Shown in pieces: positions 11,910 to 23,339 of a DNA stretch of 64,000 bases (position 1 is its first letter; each line of letters begins with the position of its first letter). The notes beneath the pieces are model-generated. The model saw only the letters and a list, made by a program, of their open reading frames with translations, had not been told where the DNA came from and did not search any database. Location: NCBI GenBank assembly GCA_032719365.1, contig CM064864.1, positions 1,478,317-1,542,316 on the forward strand, written 5' to 3'. The stretch is from Prinsepia uniflora (taxonomy: Eukaryota; Streptophyta; Magnoliopsida; Rosales; Rosaceae). A program made the position numbers and the translations under genes.

Positions 11910-12508
11910 TGTTGGTTTCAGGTACCTCAGAGAATCGCAGGGAAAGGAACCCGGAAGCTTGGTGCAGAGAACCTGCAATGGTGTTCTCAGGTGAGGTATA
12001 CTTCTTGATCTCTTACTCCTTAGCTGAAATCAACTGGTTTTAGGTTAGTTTTAGGTTGTGTTTACTTTTGTATTGAATTGAATTGAAGAGGGAAGAATAT
12101 GATCACAGTGATGACACTGTTCTATTGCTTTTTCTCAATGCACACAAAGTGTTCGTAGAAATGCATCAATCAGATTTTCTGAGTGATCTTAGTGCTCTAA
12201 CCTTCTAGATAGAGTCACAAAATGTATGCATTGATTTTCTTGATTGATTACAACACACACAGATCCTTTTACTTTTTACTCACTGAATCAGGGAGGCCAC
12301 ATGGCATCATCCACACGATTTTCTCTCTTTTCTTGCTCACAAGGAAACACACACACACCTCACTTGAAAACAGTTAGAACAGCCTGCCATGCTGGCACTC
12401 ACACACACACTAGTGCCTAGGACAGATGTCACCAATTTAAATGAGGCTTTAGATCAGGTGCTATGCACCATGATCAGTCCTGCTGCAGTTGCAGCTTATA
12501 CACTAACA
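11910..12508 (-). repeat. 5' LTR of Copia element
   Basis: A 599-bp LTR nearly identical to 7220-7818. It should carry the element's promoter, read on the minus strand. Confidence 0.96.
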
Positions 12509-12801
12509 GGGAAGACGCATGAGAAGAAAAAGAAGAGAAAAGAAGTAATGGTGAGGTGCCACAGCTTCTTTTAGTTTTGGGCAATTTTTATTATCTATAT
12601 AGGAAAATAAACTTTAAAAAGTTAATCTTTCAGATGACACATAATCATTTAATATATTTTTAATAGAATAATTAACGATAGAGTCGAGTTGTCATATTTT
12701 AAAGAGTTCATGGTACTTAAATGTAATATTTGAAAAATCTAATATAACTCTGTTTGCAATTTGGTATAAACCCTAATGTACTAATAAAGTATAATTTTTT
12801 G

Positions 12802-13946
12802 TAGTTTGTTTTATAAATTGATTACTTGTAAAACAAATACAACATTCATGATTCATGTAGTTATAGCTTGCTCAAGGTGATTTGAATTTTGATTTTTTTA
12901 ATTAGACAATTAAGCATTTTCGATAAATTGAGCAAACAATAACATAGTATGAAGACCCAATTAAAGAAAAAACCTAAGTAGATTAATTAATGCAAATGAA
13001 AAAACTCGAAGAGGCCATCAGCATATAGTAAGCCCAAAATTAAAAGAATGAAAAAAGCCTAATAGAATCCCATGACTACCATTTGAAAGTGAAAAAACTC
13101 GAGGAGGCCATCCGCATACAATCCCATTTAAAAGTGACTCACAATTACAGTCACCCGAAAAAAATTGAAGGCAGAGTGAGCCGGTGGGTTGAGGGGCGGA
13201 ATCCGATGGCGGGGAATGCAAGGTGAGTCTTAGCAGAGAGCAACTGGTGAGGAAGGAGGAGAGAGACTTGAGATTATGTAGATGAAAATTGAGGTAAGGG
13301 TGGGAGTACATATCTGGAGAAACAATATGATCACCAGAAGTGGTGAAGGAAAAATTTCCATAAAGGAGGAGCCGAGATAGAAGCCACAAAGGGAAGAGCA
13401 GCAAGCCTAAACCATGGTTGTGCTAGGAGAAAAAGTCAATAGGTAGGTTGGTGGGGAAAGAGGAAAAAAGGAGAAGAAGAGAAGGAGGAGGAGAGGAGAG
13501 AAGAATGAGGAGATGAGAAGGAGAAAGAGAAGGGGGGAAAGAGAAGGGGAGAAATCGAAGAGGCTGCCACCGGCCCCAGCCAAAGCCAAGGCTGGCGGCG
13601 AGGGTGTGGAGAGGATTTTTTGGTTCCTCTCTTCACAATTCGAACTTTGATTAGGGAATGATATCTTCACATTCCTTTTATACTCTCCTGTTTGCTTCTG
13701 TTTATTGATTATTCTTTGATTTATTCAATTCAAAGGTTAAAAACAAGAGGAGTTCATAAAGAGAAGAGGGGATGAGCGTGAAAATCATTTGGATCCATTG
13801 TGAGTTGCTTCAGGAAAACATATAAGTCTCACATTCAAAATACTTTTGAATTATCTAAAATACCCAATCCTACTAAAAAAAACGTGATTGTAAGTGCTTT
13901 TAAAATTATTTAAATCAGAAAATATATGGAACCTAACATCATATAT
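12802..13946. other. Intergenic DNA downstream of WAK gene
   Basis: No supported gene. Bases 13430-13560 are a purine-rich low-complexity stretch. The minus-strand open frames here (13018-13404, 13407-13670) have low-complexity Ser/Leu/Pro/Phe composition and no family signature. A short phrase, AAAAAACTCGA(A/G)GAGGCCATC, occurs twice (about 13001 and 13091). The segment 13680-13750 resembles DNA near 18484 and, more weakly, near 26910. Confidence 0.45.
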
Positions 13947-16900
13947 TCACCTTGACCTGAAAGGCAATAATGGAATTTCATGTACCAATGGAGAAGCACC
14001 GTTGAAAACTGGTTCGGTTACAGTTGAACTCGAAACAAGATCATCCCAAGGCTCAATTGATTCAGTCCTATTATATTCAACCTCCTCCAATTTCTGTTCA
14101 CCGCCGGCATTCGAAGTTTTCCCTCTCCTTTGAACCCTCTCCAGCTCCGCAGTCACCTCTCTCATCGAAGGGCGCTCCTTTCCACTCAAACTCAAACACC
14201 TTCTAGCAACATTAGCAACACTTATGATATCTTCTCTTGACCCTCCATTGATAACTCGAGCATCAAGAATTTCAAAAAGACGGTCCGAACTCATTGAAAT
14301 CAGGAAGTATGTTGCAAGACTTTTACCTTCTATTTGTGATCGGAAAACAGAAATCGGTTTTTGCCCGGTCAGAAGCTCAACGAGAACAACTCCAAAGCTA
14401 TACACATCGCTCTTATCTGTAAATTGGCTCGATTGAGAATACTCGGGATCAAGATAACCATATGTGCCCTGCACAAGGGTAGTTGTCAAGTGAGTTTGGT
14501 CAATGCCAACTGATCTTGAAGTTCCAAAGTCAGCAACTTTGGCTCTATATTTTGTATCCAATAGAATATTCGTAGACTTAATATCTCTATGAAAAATGGG
14601 GAAGGAAGCTGCATAATGTAGATACGACAGAGCTCCGGCGACCTCGGTGGCGATTCGTAACCGAATTTCCCATGTTAGTGGAAACTCTTGATTCTCATGG
14701 ATAAATTGAGCTAGGGTTCCATTAGGTATGAATTCATAAACGAGAATTGGCACTTCGGTCTCCAAACAGCACCCGAAAAGTTGGACCACATTTCTATGGT
14801 TGATTTGTGAAAGAATCACAACCTCATTGATGAAATCTGAAAGTCGGCTTTCATCCACTTTTTTTGACCTTTTTACAGCAACTATTCTTCCATCAGCCAG
14901 CATTCCTTTGTACACAGTGCCTTGGCCTCCATGGCCTAAAATTCTATCAGTGCTGAAATTGTCCGTGGACTTCTCTAACTCCTTTGATTTAAACAACTTG
15001 ATTTTATCAACATTAACTTCACCGGATGATAATTGTTGCTGCAACAATAAACCTCCATTTCGTTTGAAAAACATTTCCTTTCGTTTCTTTTTCTTCCTTT
15101 TCTTTAGGGTTTTGCGTACCCACCATGCCCCAATAAGTAGGAGCAACGACCCCACACCCCCGCAAATACCTGCATACCATGACATAAAAAATAAAAAAAT
15201 TGAATGAACTTTTGACAACAATTTTTTAAAATAGTCCGTATGTTGAAAGCTGCTTTTACAAAAAATATTTTAATGTATTGTTATTTATTATGAAAATAAA
15301 GCAGAAATCATTTTTCAAAAAAGCACATCTGAAACAATTTTCGAAAAAAGCACAGCTCATACTGGCCCTAAATGTTAAACTGTAAAGTCTTTCACTACCA
15401 CCCCTATGCTACTGTTAATTCAGTTACAATATATATACCCTTGATTTCAATATAAAAAAATGAATAAAAATCACTGTTTTAAATAATTAAATTTGGACTT
15501 GGCCAATAACACCCTTAATTTTCTTAAGGTCAAACAAATAAAATCATACTTTCGAGTTATCAGTTTCTCTTACATTGCAAAAGAAAAAAAAAATTATTTG
15601 TCTTGTTATGAAAAATTGGTATAAGCTATTATTAACTAGGAGACTGATATATTACCTGTAAGTAAGATGAGTGTGACCTTTGAATTTTCAGCCACGATGT
15701 TGCATTTATAAGTCCCAGGATAATTCACACAATAGGAGTCTCCCACTCCACATCTTCTCTTATCTGCGCACTCATCAATGTCTGCAATGCAGGGACAAAC
15801 AAAAATGAAAATCGCGGTGAAAGATAATTAAAAGAAGAAATAATTATAAATAGGTCCAATTTTTGAATTTAACTTATAAATTAATTTATTATGATAAATA
15901 GAGATAGTAAAAAATAAATAATAATATTTAATTAATTTTAAAAAATAAATATAAAATAATAATATTTAAAATTTGAAAATTTCTGATCCATATCTGAAAA
16001 AATTGGTATAAAGGGTATTTAAAAACTTAAAAAAAATAAAAACCATAAAAATTACACAGTGAAAATATGTATAAAAAAGGGTAAATGGACTATTTTATAT
16101 GTTAAGTGGACTAATTTATAAGTTAAATTTAAAAATTGGACTAATTTATAATTAAATATAAGCAAACATAATTTTAGAACTCTTAAGATTTGAAAATCAA
16201 CATCAGAATGCACCATTAGGTTTCAATTTTATCATTTTACTCCATTTAACTTTGAGATCACATAAATTTGCTCCATATGTATATTTCAACCGTTAAATCA
16301 TCAATTAAGTTAAGAGAATTCTTAGTATTAATTAAAAATTCTTTACTCATCTTATTTTTCATTGAGTCGCTAATTATTTTGATTTAGTTACTCTATTTAA
16401 GCAAGATATAAGAGCATAATTAACTAAACTAATGTAAATGTAAATGTAATGCCTTATAGATTGTTATATGCATTAATTTGAAGAAAAAAAATAGCTAAAT
16501 CATTTCAAAATGATTAGTCACTAAATTGAAAAAAAAATGGGTAAAAATTTGTAATGAATATCAAGAATAACCTTAATCTAATTGATGATTTACTAGTGAA
16601 ATAGATAGATGGAGTAAATTAATATAATCTTAAAACTATATAAAGTAAAATAATGGAATTGAAACCTGGTGGTCTAGTTTGATGTTGACCCCAAATCCCA
16701 GGTGTATATTAACTAAACTGGATGGTGCTTACCATGACAAGGGTGGCCAAGATAAGGATTTCCTTCGAATCCGGGCGGGCAAGAACACGAAATCCTTGAT
16801 CGATTGTAAGCAGGAGTTGCATTCAGAATGTTGCAACGAGGCTTTGGATCATCAATAGCCATGGGTTTATTTTTCTCAACAACGAATTTTTTAAATAATG

Positions 16901-17672
16901 GGATTGAGACATTGCCGTAGATCAAGCTCCATTGAAGTACCACAGGAACATTCCCCATGTCCGCAATGGTACTAAAATTGGAAGCTGTTGTGCTCTTAAG
17001 TAACCATTCTTTGTCAACAAGGAAACCATAATTAGTATTATTTTTGCAATAATCTCTATTATATGTACGGTTCTGGTCTACGTCTATGTCTATGTAAGTA
17101 GTAATTTTACTAAGATAAGGTTGGATGTTAGTTTGGCAACAATTAGTTCCAATCTCGCAGTCATAACTTAACTCACTACCTTCACAAATGGACGAGCACC
17201 CACCAACAAGGTGCCCATCTGAGCTCACGAAGGCAAACGTCTTGCAACTCACGGCGGTGAATCTGGTGTGCTTCTCCGAGTACACGAAAGGGCTTCCTGT
17301 CAAATCCGGGGGTTGGCGACGATCATCCTGATCCCCGCAGAAGAACGTAATCGGGTTGTTGACATGAAGCGTGCCATCATCATCAAGAGAAATGTTGAGC
17401 ACCTCAAGGTTGGTTTTGATCAGGAATGCCCTTTTGGTTTTGGACTCGGAACTCTTGTTGCAACTTATCTCAAACCATTCGTCGAAGAAACAATTTGGTC
17501 CAATTCCGAAAGGGTATGGTATGATAACATCTCCGCAATGTTTTTCACAACCGGACTTACTCATCGGCGCTTCTGGTGCCGGTGACGCTGACACCTTTAT
17601 TTGCCATAACAAGAGAATGAGAATGGAAACTCCCATTTGAAGGAGCAAGTAATAATTTTGCATATTTTTCAT
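13947..17672 (-). CDS. Wall-associated receptor kinase-like protein, intact
   Basis: This is a cell-surface receptor kinase of the WAK/WAKL family, which binds pectin fragments outside and signals through a Ser/Thr kinase inside. Three minus-strand exons are 17672-16733, 15781-15656 and 15169-13947. They total 2289 nt, giving 762 residues, with clean GT-AG joints. In order: a signal peptide (about 1-30); a cysteine-rich galacturonan-binding domain with CGDVIIPYPFGIGPNC; a calcium-binding EGF module beginning DIDEC in exon 2; a membrane helix around residues 355-375; then a kinase. The kinase has the glycine loop GHGGQGTVYKG, the lysine in VAVK, HRDIKSTNILLD, DFGTS and GYLDPEY, so it is an RD kinase with all catalytic residues present. 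Three exons with the EGF in a 126-nt exon 2 is the standard WAK structure. The frame is intact and the gene is probably functional. Confidence 0.93.
15841..16154. mobile_element. AT-rich MITE in WAK intron 1 (family copy 1)
   Basis: The block starts TAATTATAAATAGGTCCAAT and ends with its near-perfect reverse complement, giving inverted repeats of about 40 bp around an AT-rich core of about 230 bp. It has no coding capacity. It sits in the first intron of the intact WAK gene. A second copy in the opposite orientation lies at about 18565-18800. Confidence 0.65.
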
Positions 17673-19376
17673 GCATTGATTTTATGTTTCTTCCACTAGC
17701 TGGTTCAAAGTTGTTGGCTATAAAAAGAAGCTTGCTAGCTAGGATACCTGTGGACTATATGGGGCTTGCTTTTCTCCTATGGTTTTGTAATTTTGTGTGG
17801 AAATTGTAAGATGCTTTTCTTTCTAGCCACCCAAAAAAAAAGAGTTTAAATTTGACTCAAAAGATAATGCAGTTGACTAGCTACTTGACTTGAGTCACAA
17901 AATGAAATGCATGTTGTGGTTGTACGTGGTATTAATATATTGTGGCTATAATATTTGTCTCAATTATAAAGAAAGAAATGTTAGGGAATTTCCAGAAACA
18001 AAGTTGAAAAGTATCCTTTGATTTTTCTTTTCTCTATCTCTCTACTGTTGGAATAGAAAATTTCTGATCCTCTAACACGTTTTTATTTAATTCGTGTTGA
18101 CAAATTGAACACCATCTTCGCTTGTCATCAATGAGAGAGAAAGGGTTTCCTGCAAGAGAATACTTTGAGGCTCAAGTCGATCGATCAGTATTTATTTTAG
18201 ATGAATGTACACACAAAAATTAATATTATTATACTTCAAGTCAGAAGCATTTCGTCACGTTGAAGAATTACAACAAATAAAAAGCCAGAAATGCTTCTAT
18301 ATTTAACTGGATCTTGAATGCAGAGACGAGACAAGTACGTTCTTCTTTATATATATATGGCACAATATATAAACCCCATATTGTAATCTGCTCCATGGCT
18401 TTTATAAATTAATCGTACAACAAAAACAACATCAATCTCGTTCTCGCTTGTTCATTCTTCCGAGTTCTTCTGCACGTACTTCTTGTTTCCTTTTGTCCAT
18501 TGATTTTGCTTTGATTTATTCAATTTGACAGTACAAAATCGAGTACGTAATAAGGGAGAAAAAATAATTATAAATTAGTCTAATTTTCAAGTATAACATA
18601 TAAAATAGTTCACTTAACATATACAATAGTCCATTTACTGTATTATTAAGATTTTACTGTGTATTTTTTATTATATTATTTTTAAAAAATTTCTAATATT
18701 GTTTATATCCTATTCAGATATGGATGAGTAACTTTCAAAATTTAGATATTAATATTTTATATTTATTTTTTAAATTATTTTATAAGATAATTATAACCAA
18801 ATTTCACATTTTTTAATTTGTTTTAGGAATGGAAATCATTGTAATCCACCAGTACTTTATTTATTTTATAAAGTTTTTTGGTTTTATTTCTTTGTATGTA
18901 AATTATTAATTATCTGCTTGTTTTATTCTTTCGTAGGTAAATTAATAATTATCTATGTATTTCTTATTTTTCTATTTTATTTGAGAGAGCTAGGTATATT
19001 GCGTATAATATACCTTTATTATTCAATTAAAATTCCTATAGGTAAATTACGTAAAATAAAATCAAACTAAATGATATGTAATGAAATGCTTGAAATTCTT
19101 TAAAAATTAAGGAACTAAAACTAATGTTGCATTTTCACCAACAATAAAAAAAAAGTTATTTTTTATTTACAGTTTCTATTTATTGTAGTGAACTAACTTA
19201 TAATTTGAACTCTAAAAAACACTTCATATAAAAGAAAAAGAGAATGAAAATCACTTCCCTTTTTTTTGTGGGGTAGCAAAAATGCCCCTCAATAACTTGC
19301 CAGGTCAGACTCCCTTGATAACCAAAAAAACAATAGTTCTTGTCAATTATGGTTGTCATGCATGCATATATATACC
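17673..19376. other. Intergenic DNA upstream of WAK gene
   Basis: This holds the presumed promoter of the minus-strand WAK gene near 17673-18000, but I could not pick a TATA box with confidence. Bases 18250-18325 repeat parts of the MATE 3' flank. Around 18484-18535 a phrase TTGATTTATTCAATT is shared with 13719-13733. The rest is AT-rich. Confidence 0.45.
18565..18800. mobile_element. AT-rich MITE (family copy 2)
   Basis: It begins TAATTATAAATTAGTCTAAT and continues with CACTTAACATATACAATAGT, matching the reverse complement of the right end of the MITE at 15841-16154. The core phrase CAGATATGGAT is also shared. It is therefore the same family in the opposite orientation, more decayed. The right boundary is uncertain. 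Confidence 0.55.
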
Positions 19377-20040
19377 CAATGTTCAAAACGGCGGGTTAGG
19401 TGGGAGTGTGACGCCCTGACTTTGGCTTCGGCAGTAGAGAAAGGCGGTTGCACTATTACTCGGATTCTAGGCGGGCTCGGCGGATTTAGGTAAACCTAGA
19501 CGGCTCCACTTGTTATTTAACAATTCAAATTAAAAATTAGAAATTTCATTGTCAAACAAGATTTATTGATATTTTTCTCTAACAAAATCCACCTCGGTCG
19601 CGTGAATAAGTCTCTCTCCCATTAGTTTTTGTCTTCCAGTTACTCGAGTAAAAAACATAACACAATATCACAAAAACAATTCATTTAATTAACAAAATAA
19701 AAAAATGGATGGTGAATGGGCCAATCTCATTGTCTCTTCTCTATCATATTGTGAATTTGTGATGGATCACATATCCACTTAAATTCAATTTCATTACTAT
19801 GCTAACTCTAAATGATACATCTATAATTAAGTAATTACTTTTCAACTTGATATTGTCATCATCATATTGTGAATTTGTGATATTGTGGTTGAATATTGAT
19901 ATAGATTGGTATTTGAAATGAATTATGTACTATATGTTTATGTAATTATGTAGTACCTAATTTATTAATTTTTCCTTAAAAAAAACTGCCTAGGCCCCGA
20001 CCCGCCGTCCTAGGAGCGCCTAGTACCATTTGAAACATTG
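19377..20040. mobile_element. Non-autonomous hAT-type transposon, 664 bp
   Basis: The element starts CAATGTTCAAAACGG and ends with CCATTTGAAACATTG, whose reverse complement is CAATGTTTCAAATGG, giving imperfect terminal inverted repeats of about 15 bp. It is flanked by a perfect 8-bp target duplication TATATACC at 19369-19376 and 20041-20048, the length expected for the hAT superfamily. Subterminal GC-rich words (GGCGGGT, CCTAGGC) stand against an AT-rich middle. No transposase frame is seen. Confidence 0.85.
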
Positions 20041-20048
20041 TATATACC

Positions 20049-20890
20049 TCAAGTGTCTGATTTTGATACATGGATCTTCATTCATTAAGGCAAATATGGC
20101 ACTGATCTTTTAGCTAAAGCTGGTATGTCCACTTGTAGCTTAGTTGCTACCCCTCTTGTTCCTGACACGAAGCTGCACCCTCATGATGGAATCCCTCTGT
20201 CCAATCCCACCTTGTACAGGAGCATGGTTGGTGCTCTTCAATATTTGACTTTCACACATCCTGATATTGTGTTCGTTGTCAACACAGTATGTCAGTTCAT
20301 GCATACGGCCTCAGATGTTCACATGACTGTTGTCAAACGCATTCTTCGCTACATTGCAGGTTCGATCGACTGTGGTCTTCATTATGTCTTTGGACCTCAT
20401 ACTCTTCAGGCTTTCTCTGATGAGGATTGGGGTGGAGATCCAAACACATGTCTTTCCACTTCAGGTCATATTGCTTTCCTCAGTTCTAACCCCATCTCAT
20501 GAGGTGTTGAGAAGCAACCAACAGTCTCTCGTTTATCAGCCGAGGCGGAGTATAGATCTCTTGCCAATACAGCGTGTGAACTACTATGGATTTCTTATCT
20601 TTTGTGTGACCTTCGTTACACTCTTCCTCAAGCTTCTTTGATCTGGTGCGATAGTGTGTCTGCCATTGAATTGGCCCATAATCCAGTATTTCATGGCTGA
20701 ACTAACACATGTGGAAATTGATGTCCATTTCATCCGGGAACGGGTTCACGACAAGTGTCTCTGTTTAACTCATGTCTCTACAACGGATCAACTAGCAGAT
20801 GTTATGACTCATGGACTTCATACCCCACGTTTTGAGTTTTACAAGAACAAACTTCTGCGTCGTTCCTCGAGCATCAGCTTGAAGAGAGGT
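20049..20890 (+). pseudogene. Decayed Copia reverse transcriptase/RNase H end
   Basis: The 3' end of a Copia polyprotein survives: the phrase KYGTDLLAKAGMSTC, then LYRSMVGALQYLTFTHPDI, then RNase H-like parts (SDEDWGG, RLSAEAEYRSLANTACEL, TKHVEIDVHFIRERV, STTDQLADVMTHGL). Stops interrupt it near 20087 (Gln codon changed to TAA), 20500 and 20698. The upstream part is missing, and the hAT element sits immediately to the left. This is a relic and is unrelated by identity to the young element at 7220. Confidence 0.85.
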
Positions 20891-21114
20891 GATAAGAGAC
20901 GTACTGCAATTAGTTAGTTAGTTAGCCTAGTCAGCAGCTAGTCTGTTAGCACAGTTGTAGTCTGGTAGTGCAGTTTTGACAGCTAAGGGAATCAGTTAGT
21001 TGTTAAGCTATGTGAGTGTGTATAAAAACGTGTAGTAAGCTATGTGAGTGTGTATAAAAACGTGCAGTAAGCTGTGTGATGATTAATGAGAATCATTCAG
21101 TAAATTTCTAAACA
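20890..21114 (+). repeat. Putative 3' LTR of the Copia relic
   Basis: Directly after a purine-rich TTGAAGAGAGG, a stretch starting TGATAAGAGACG and ending TTTCTAAACA has LTR-like ends. It contains TATAAAA twice, each inside a 32-bp tandem duplication (21005-21036 and 21037-21068). The left LTR is absent, so the boundary rests on the TG...CA rule only. Confidence 0.5.
21005..21068 (+). repeat. 32-bp tandem duplication inside LTR relic
   Basis: Two copies of a 32-bp unit beginning AAGCTATGTGAGTGTG differ at one base. Each carries TATAAAA, so the putative promoter is doubled. Confidence 0.9.
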
Positions 21115-21318
21115 TTGTTTTGATCAATCTCTCTCAAATTCTCCCTTTGACTTGCCCTATTTTCTCTCAAATCCTTAATACCATGGATCCTTTCACTCCA
21201 TGACTAATATCAATTACAACTCTCAAGGTATATAAACAATAAAATATGAAAATTGAAAACATAATACAGTTATCAAACGCCTCACTTCCTATTTGACGAA
21301 AAACGAAGAAGAAGAAGC

Positions 21319-21791
21319 ATGGACAAAGTGAAGTTTGTACTTGAGATTACTCTCTTCTTGTTTTCTAAGATGAGTACTACAATGCAAGTAGCACCATCAC
21401 AACCATTGCCCTCCTCAACTAAGCCTAATTGTCAATCGTATTACGAAGACATTCAAATCCGTGCCCTTCCGGAATCGGAGAAAATTGTTACATCGACAAT
21501 TGGTTTCAAATTACATGTCTCAACTAAACCAAGCCTTTCTTGATTGCCATCAATGTCGAACAGCTCAAAATTTCGGTACAAGGCACACTACAGGTCGCAA
21601 ATCCGATCACCTTCTCTTTGAATTGTAATCCAAAGCCATTTCGCCAAGCCCCCAACTTCGAGGGAAGCCCCTTTATGTTCTCCCATAAGAACATGTTCAT
21701 GACGGTGGGTTGTGGAGCTATGGCCTTGATCACCTCATCGGACTCAAACAATGGCTCTACCATTTTCAGATGGCTGAAAGTCCGAATAACC
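21319..21791 (+). pseudogene. Truncated WAK ectodomain pseudogene
   Basis: The start resembles the first exon of the plus-strand WAK gene at 25075: a leader, PNCQS, then after a frameshift near 21535 the phrase AINVEQLKISVQGTLQVANP and GSPFMFSHKNMFMTVGCGAM. A second frameshift near 21757 and two cysteine codons turned to stops follow. Homology stops at about 21791, before the EGF and kinase exons. It is a dead partial duplicate lying in tandem orientation with the gene at 25075. Confidence 0.85.
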
Positions 21792-23240
21792 CACTAATTA
21801 TACTCTATAGTTGATCAAGTTATACGCTCATGACAGATTGGGTATCTATAGTTTGTTCATGTACCTCAACCACATGAATGGTGGGAGCTATGCACCATCA
21901 CCTTATGTCCCCTAGAGTTCAGGGACAAACTGATACTATTTAATTAATATTCGAATAAGCCCAGATAATCGATCACCTGGAGGCTAGTCTATGGCCATCG
22001 GACTCGTACTTGAAATACTAATGACTTCTAGGTGGGTATACAATTACTTACTCAACTTAAAATTTATATCTCCGGATAACTATCTCCAAGTTATGGTATC
22101 AATATAACTAAAGTTATAAACAAACACCAATAGATTGCATTCAAAACAAACAATACAATTAAGTCATATTCAGGAATTAACTTACTAGAATCAGGTAAAA
22201 GTTGATATGAAAACCGAGTTTGAGAAAAAAGATCCATTCACAAACTAGTCGGGGAGTCAAAATCACCTAACATGTCAAGCCATGTAAGCTACAAGCTTGT
22301 CACAATCCTAAACGAATCCGATCAAAAGGTTACTTAATGAATTCCAAGCAAAACTATAAGATACCTCGCTCAGGCTATCCAAAAGGTTACTTAACCGGGT
22401 CTCACGAGCCGAAATATTCCCGAAGGATTTTTCCGTCATCTAGGCAAAATATTCCATTAAGCTTAACAGTGTTTGGTTAGTCATGATGTCGTTAGCATTT
22501 AATGGAATATGCCAACTTTACTAAATGCTAACTTTGCATTATCATATTTTGTCAAGGATTGAAGGCATCGGTCAAATTTAACGGTTGGTCCAATCGCTGA
22601 AGGCAACATTCGGACCGCAACCGTCGCCGCCTCCCACATCAACTGGATTTTGGAAAAATTCGTCAGAAAAAACAACCTAGACTTCGATTTCAACCCTAAG
22701 ACCACTAATTGACTCGAAATTTGTCCTAGAATTCACAAAACTACATCATGATGCTTGAATCTAAGTCTAAATCCTCGAAATCATCAAGGAACCCACAATG
22801 GACTCTAAAATCTATAGTTTTCGGCCATGTCGCACCAACATCAATCCTACACCAAAACTCACATGCAATTGGATTAAAATGAAGTTCTCAACACGACGAG
22901 TTCAAAATGAAGTCAGAACTGTCTAATGCTTATCTGTGTTTGGTAGAAGTTCAATCGAAGTGATCAAGACTATTCGTATGGAGAGGATGAGGGAGATGAG
23001 TGTAATAGTTAACTAGTGAAGTGGGCTTAGTGAGCCTAAACCAACTTGACTAAATTTTAGGCTTCCTAATGGGCTTAGTAGTTAACCCTTTTGGACTTAA
23101 GATCCCCAAATCTATTCCATTTATTTGAACCAAACAGTAACTCTAAACTTGTGACCTCGGAAAGTAAAATCAAAGATTTTCAAAAAAATTTCTTTGCTGT
23201 AAAGAAAACCATTAATTGGAGCGTGTTTTAACACTAGTAT
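21792..23240. other. Unclassified repeat-like DNA
   Basis: No coding region with a family signature. The moderately GC-balanced composition differs from the AT-rich neighbours and abruptly replaces the WAK pseudogene at 21791. Phrases such as AAAAGGTTACTTAA occur twice (about 22325 and 22381). It may be LTR or untranslated sequence of a Ty3-type element, but no LTR pair, primer site or target duplication was found. Confidence 0.35.
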
Positions 23241-23339
23241 TGCAAATGTTATTTGTAGTTGAGGATGTTGTTGCAAGTAAAATCCCTCTTTCTAGCTCTA
23301 GCTTGTTGACTCTTCTAAGTCTTTCCACACTTTTCTATT

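Larger units (their letters stand above)
7220..12508 (-). mobile_element. Full-length Ty1/Copia LTR retrotransposon
   Basis: The element is complete: two 599-bp LTRs, a 5-bp target duplication GGGAA at 7215-7219 and 12509-12513, an initiator tRNA-Met primer binding site next to the right-hand LTR, a purine tract next to the left-hand LTR, and one uninterrupted gag-pol frame. Transcription runs on the minus strand, so the 5' LTR is 11910-12508. The domain order protease, integrase, reverse transcriptase, RNase H defines Copia. I counted only three differences between the LTRs, so insertion was recent. It landed inside the older inverted-repeat element. Confidence 0.97.
6343..12801. mobile_element. 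Long-inverted-repeat (MULE-like) element split by Copia
   Basis: Bases about 6343-6540 are similar, by eye roughly two thirds identical, to the reverse complement of about 12600-12801. Shared anchors in order are ATTTAAGTAC, then TATCGTTAA against CACCGTTAA, then GTCATCTG against GTCATTTG. Without the 5289-bp Copia insertion and its 5-bp duplication the element would be about 1.2 kb. Flanking words CAGTTTATA and TAGTTTGTT could be a decayed 9-bp target duplication. Long terminal repeats and 9-bp duplications are typical of Mutator-like elements. No transposase is seen, so it would be non-autonomous. The ends are approximate. Confidence 0.5.

Noticed and set aside
13018..13670. Two minus-strand frames of 128 and 87 codons
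   Set aside because: Low-complexity composition, no family signature and no splice context; one covers a purine-rich tract.
15240..15375. MITE in the second intron of the WAK gene ending ACTGGCCCTAA
   Set aside because: Only one end resembles a Tourist-type terminus; the partner end and TAA duplication could not be matched.
21005..21068. Direct repeats considered as a CRISPR-like array
   Set aside because: Only two adjacent copies without spacers, in a plant retroelement LTR.
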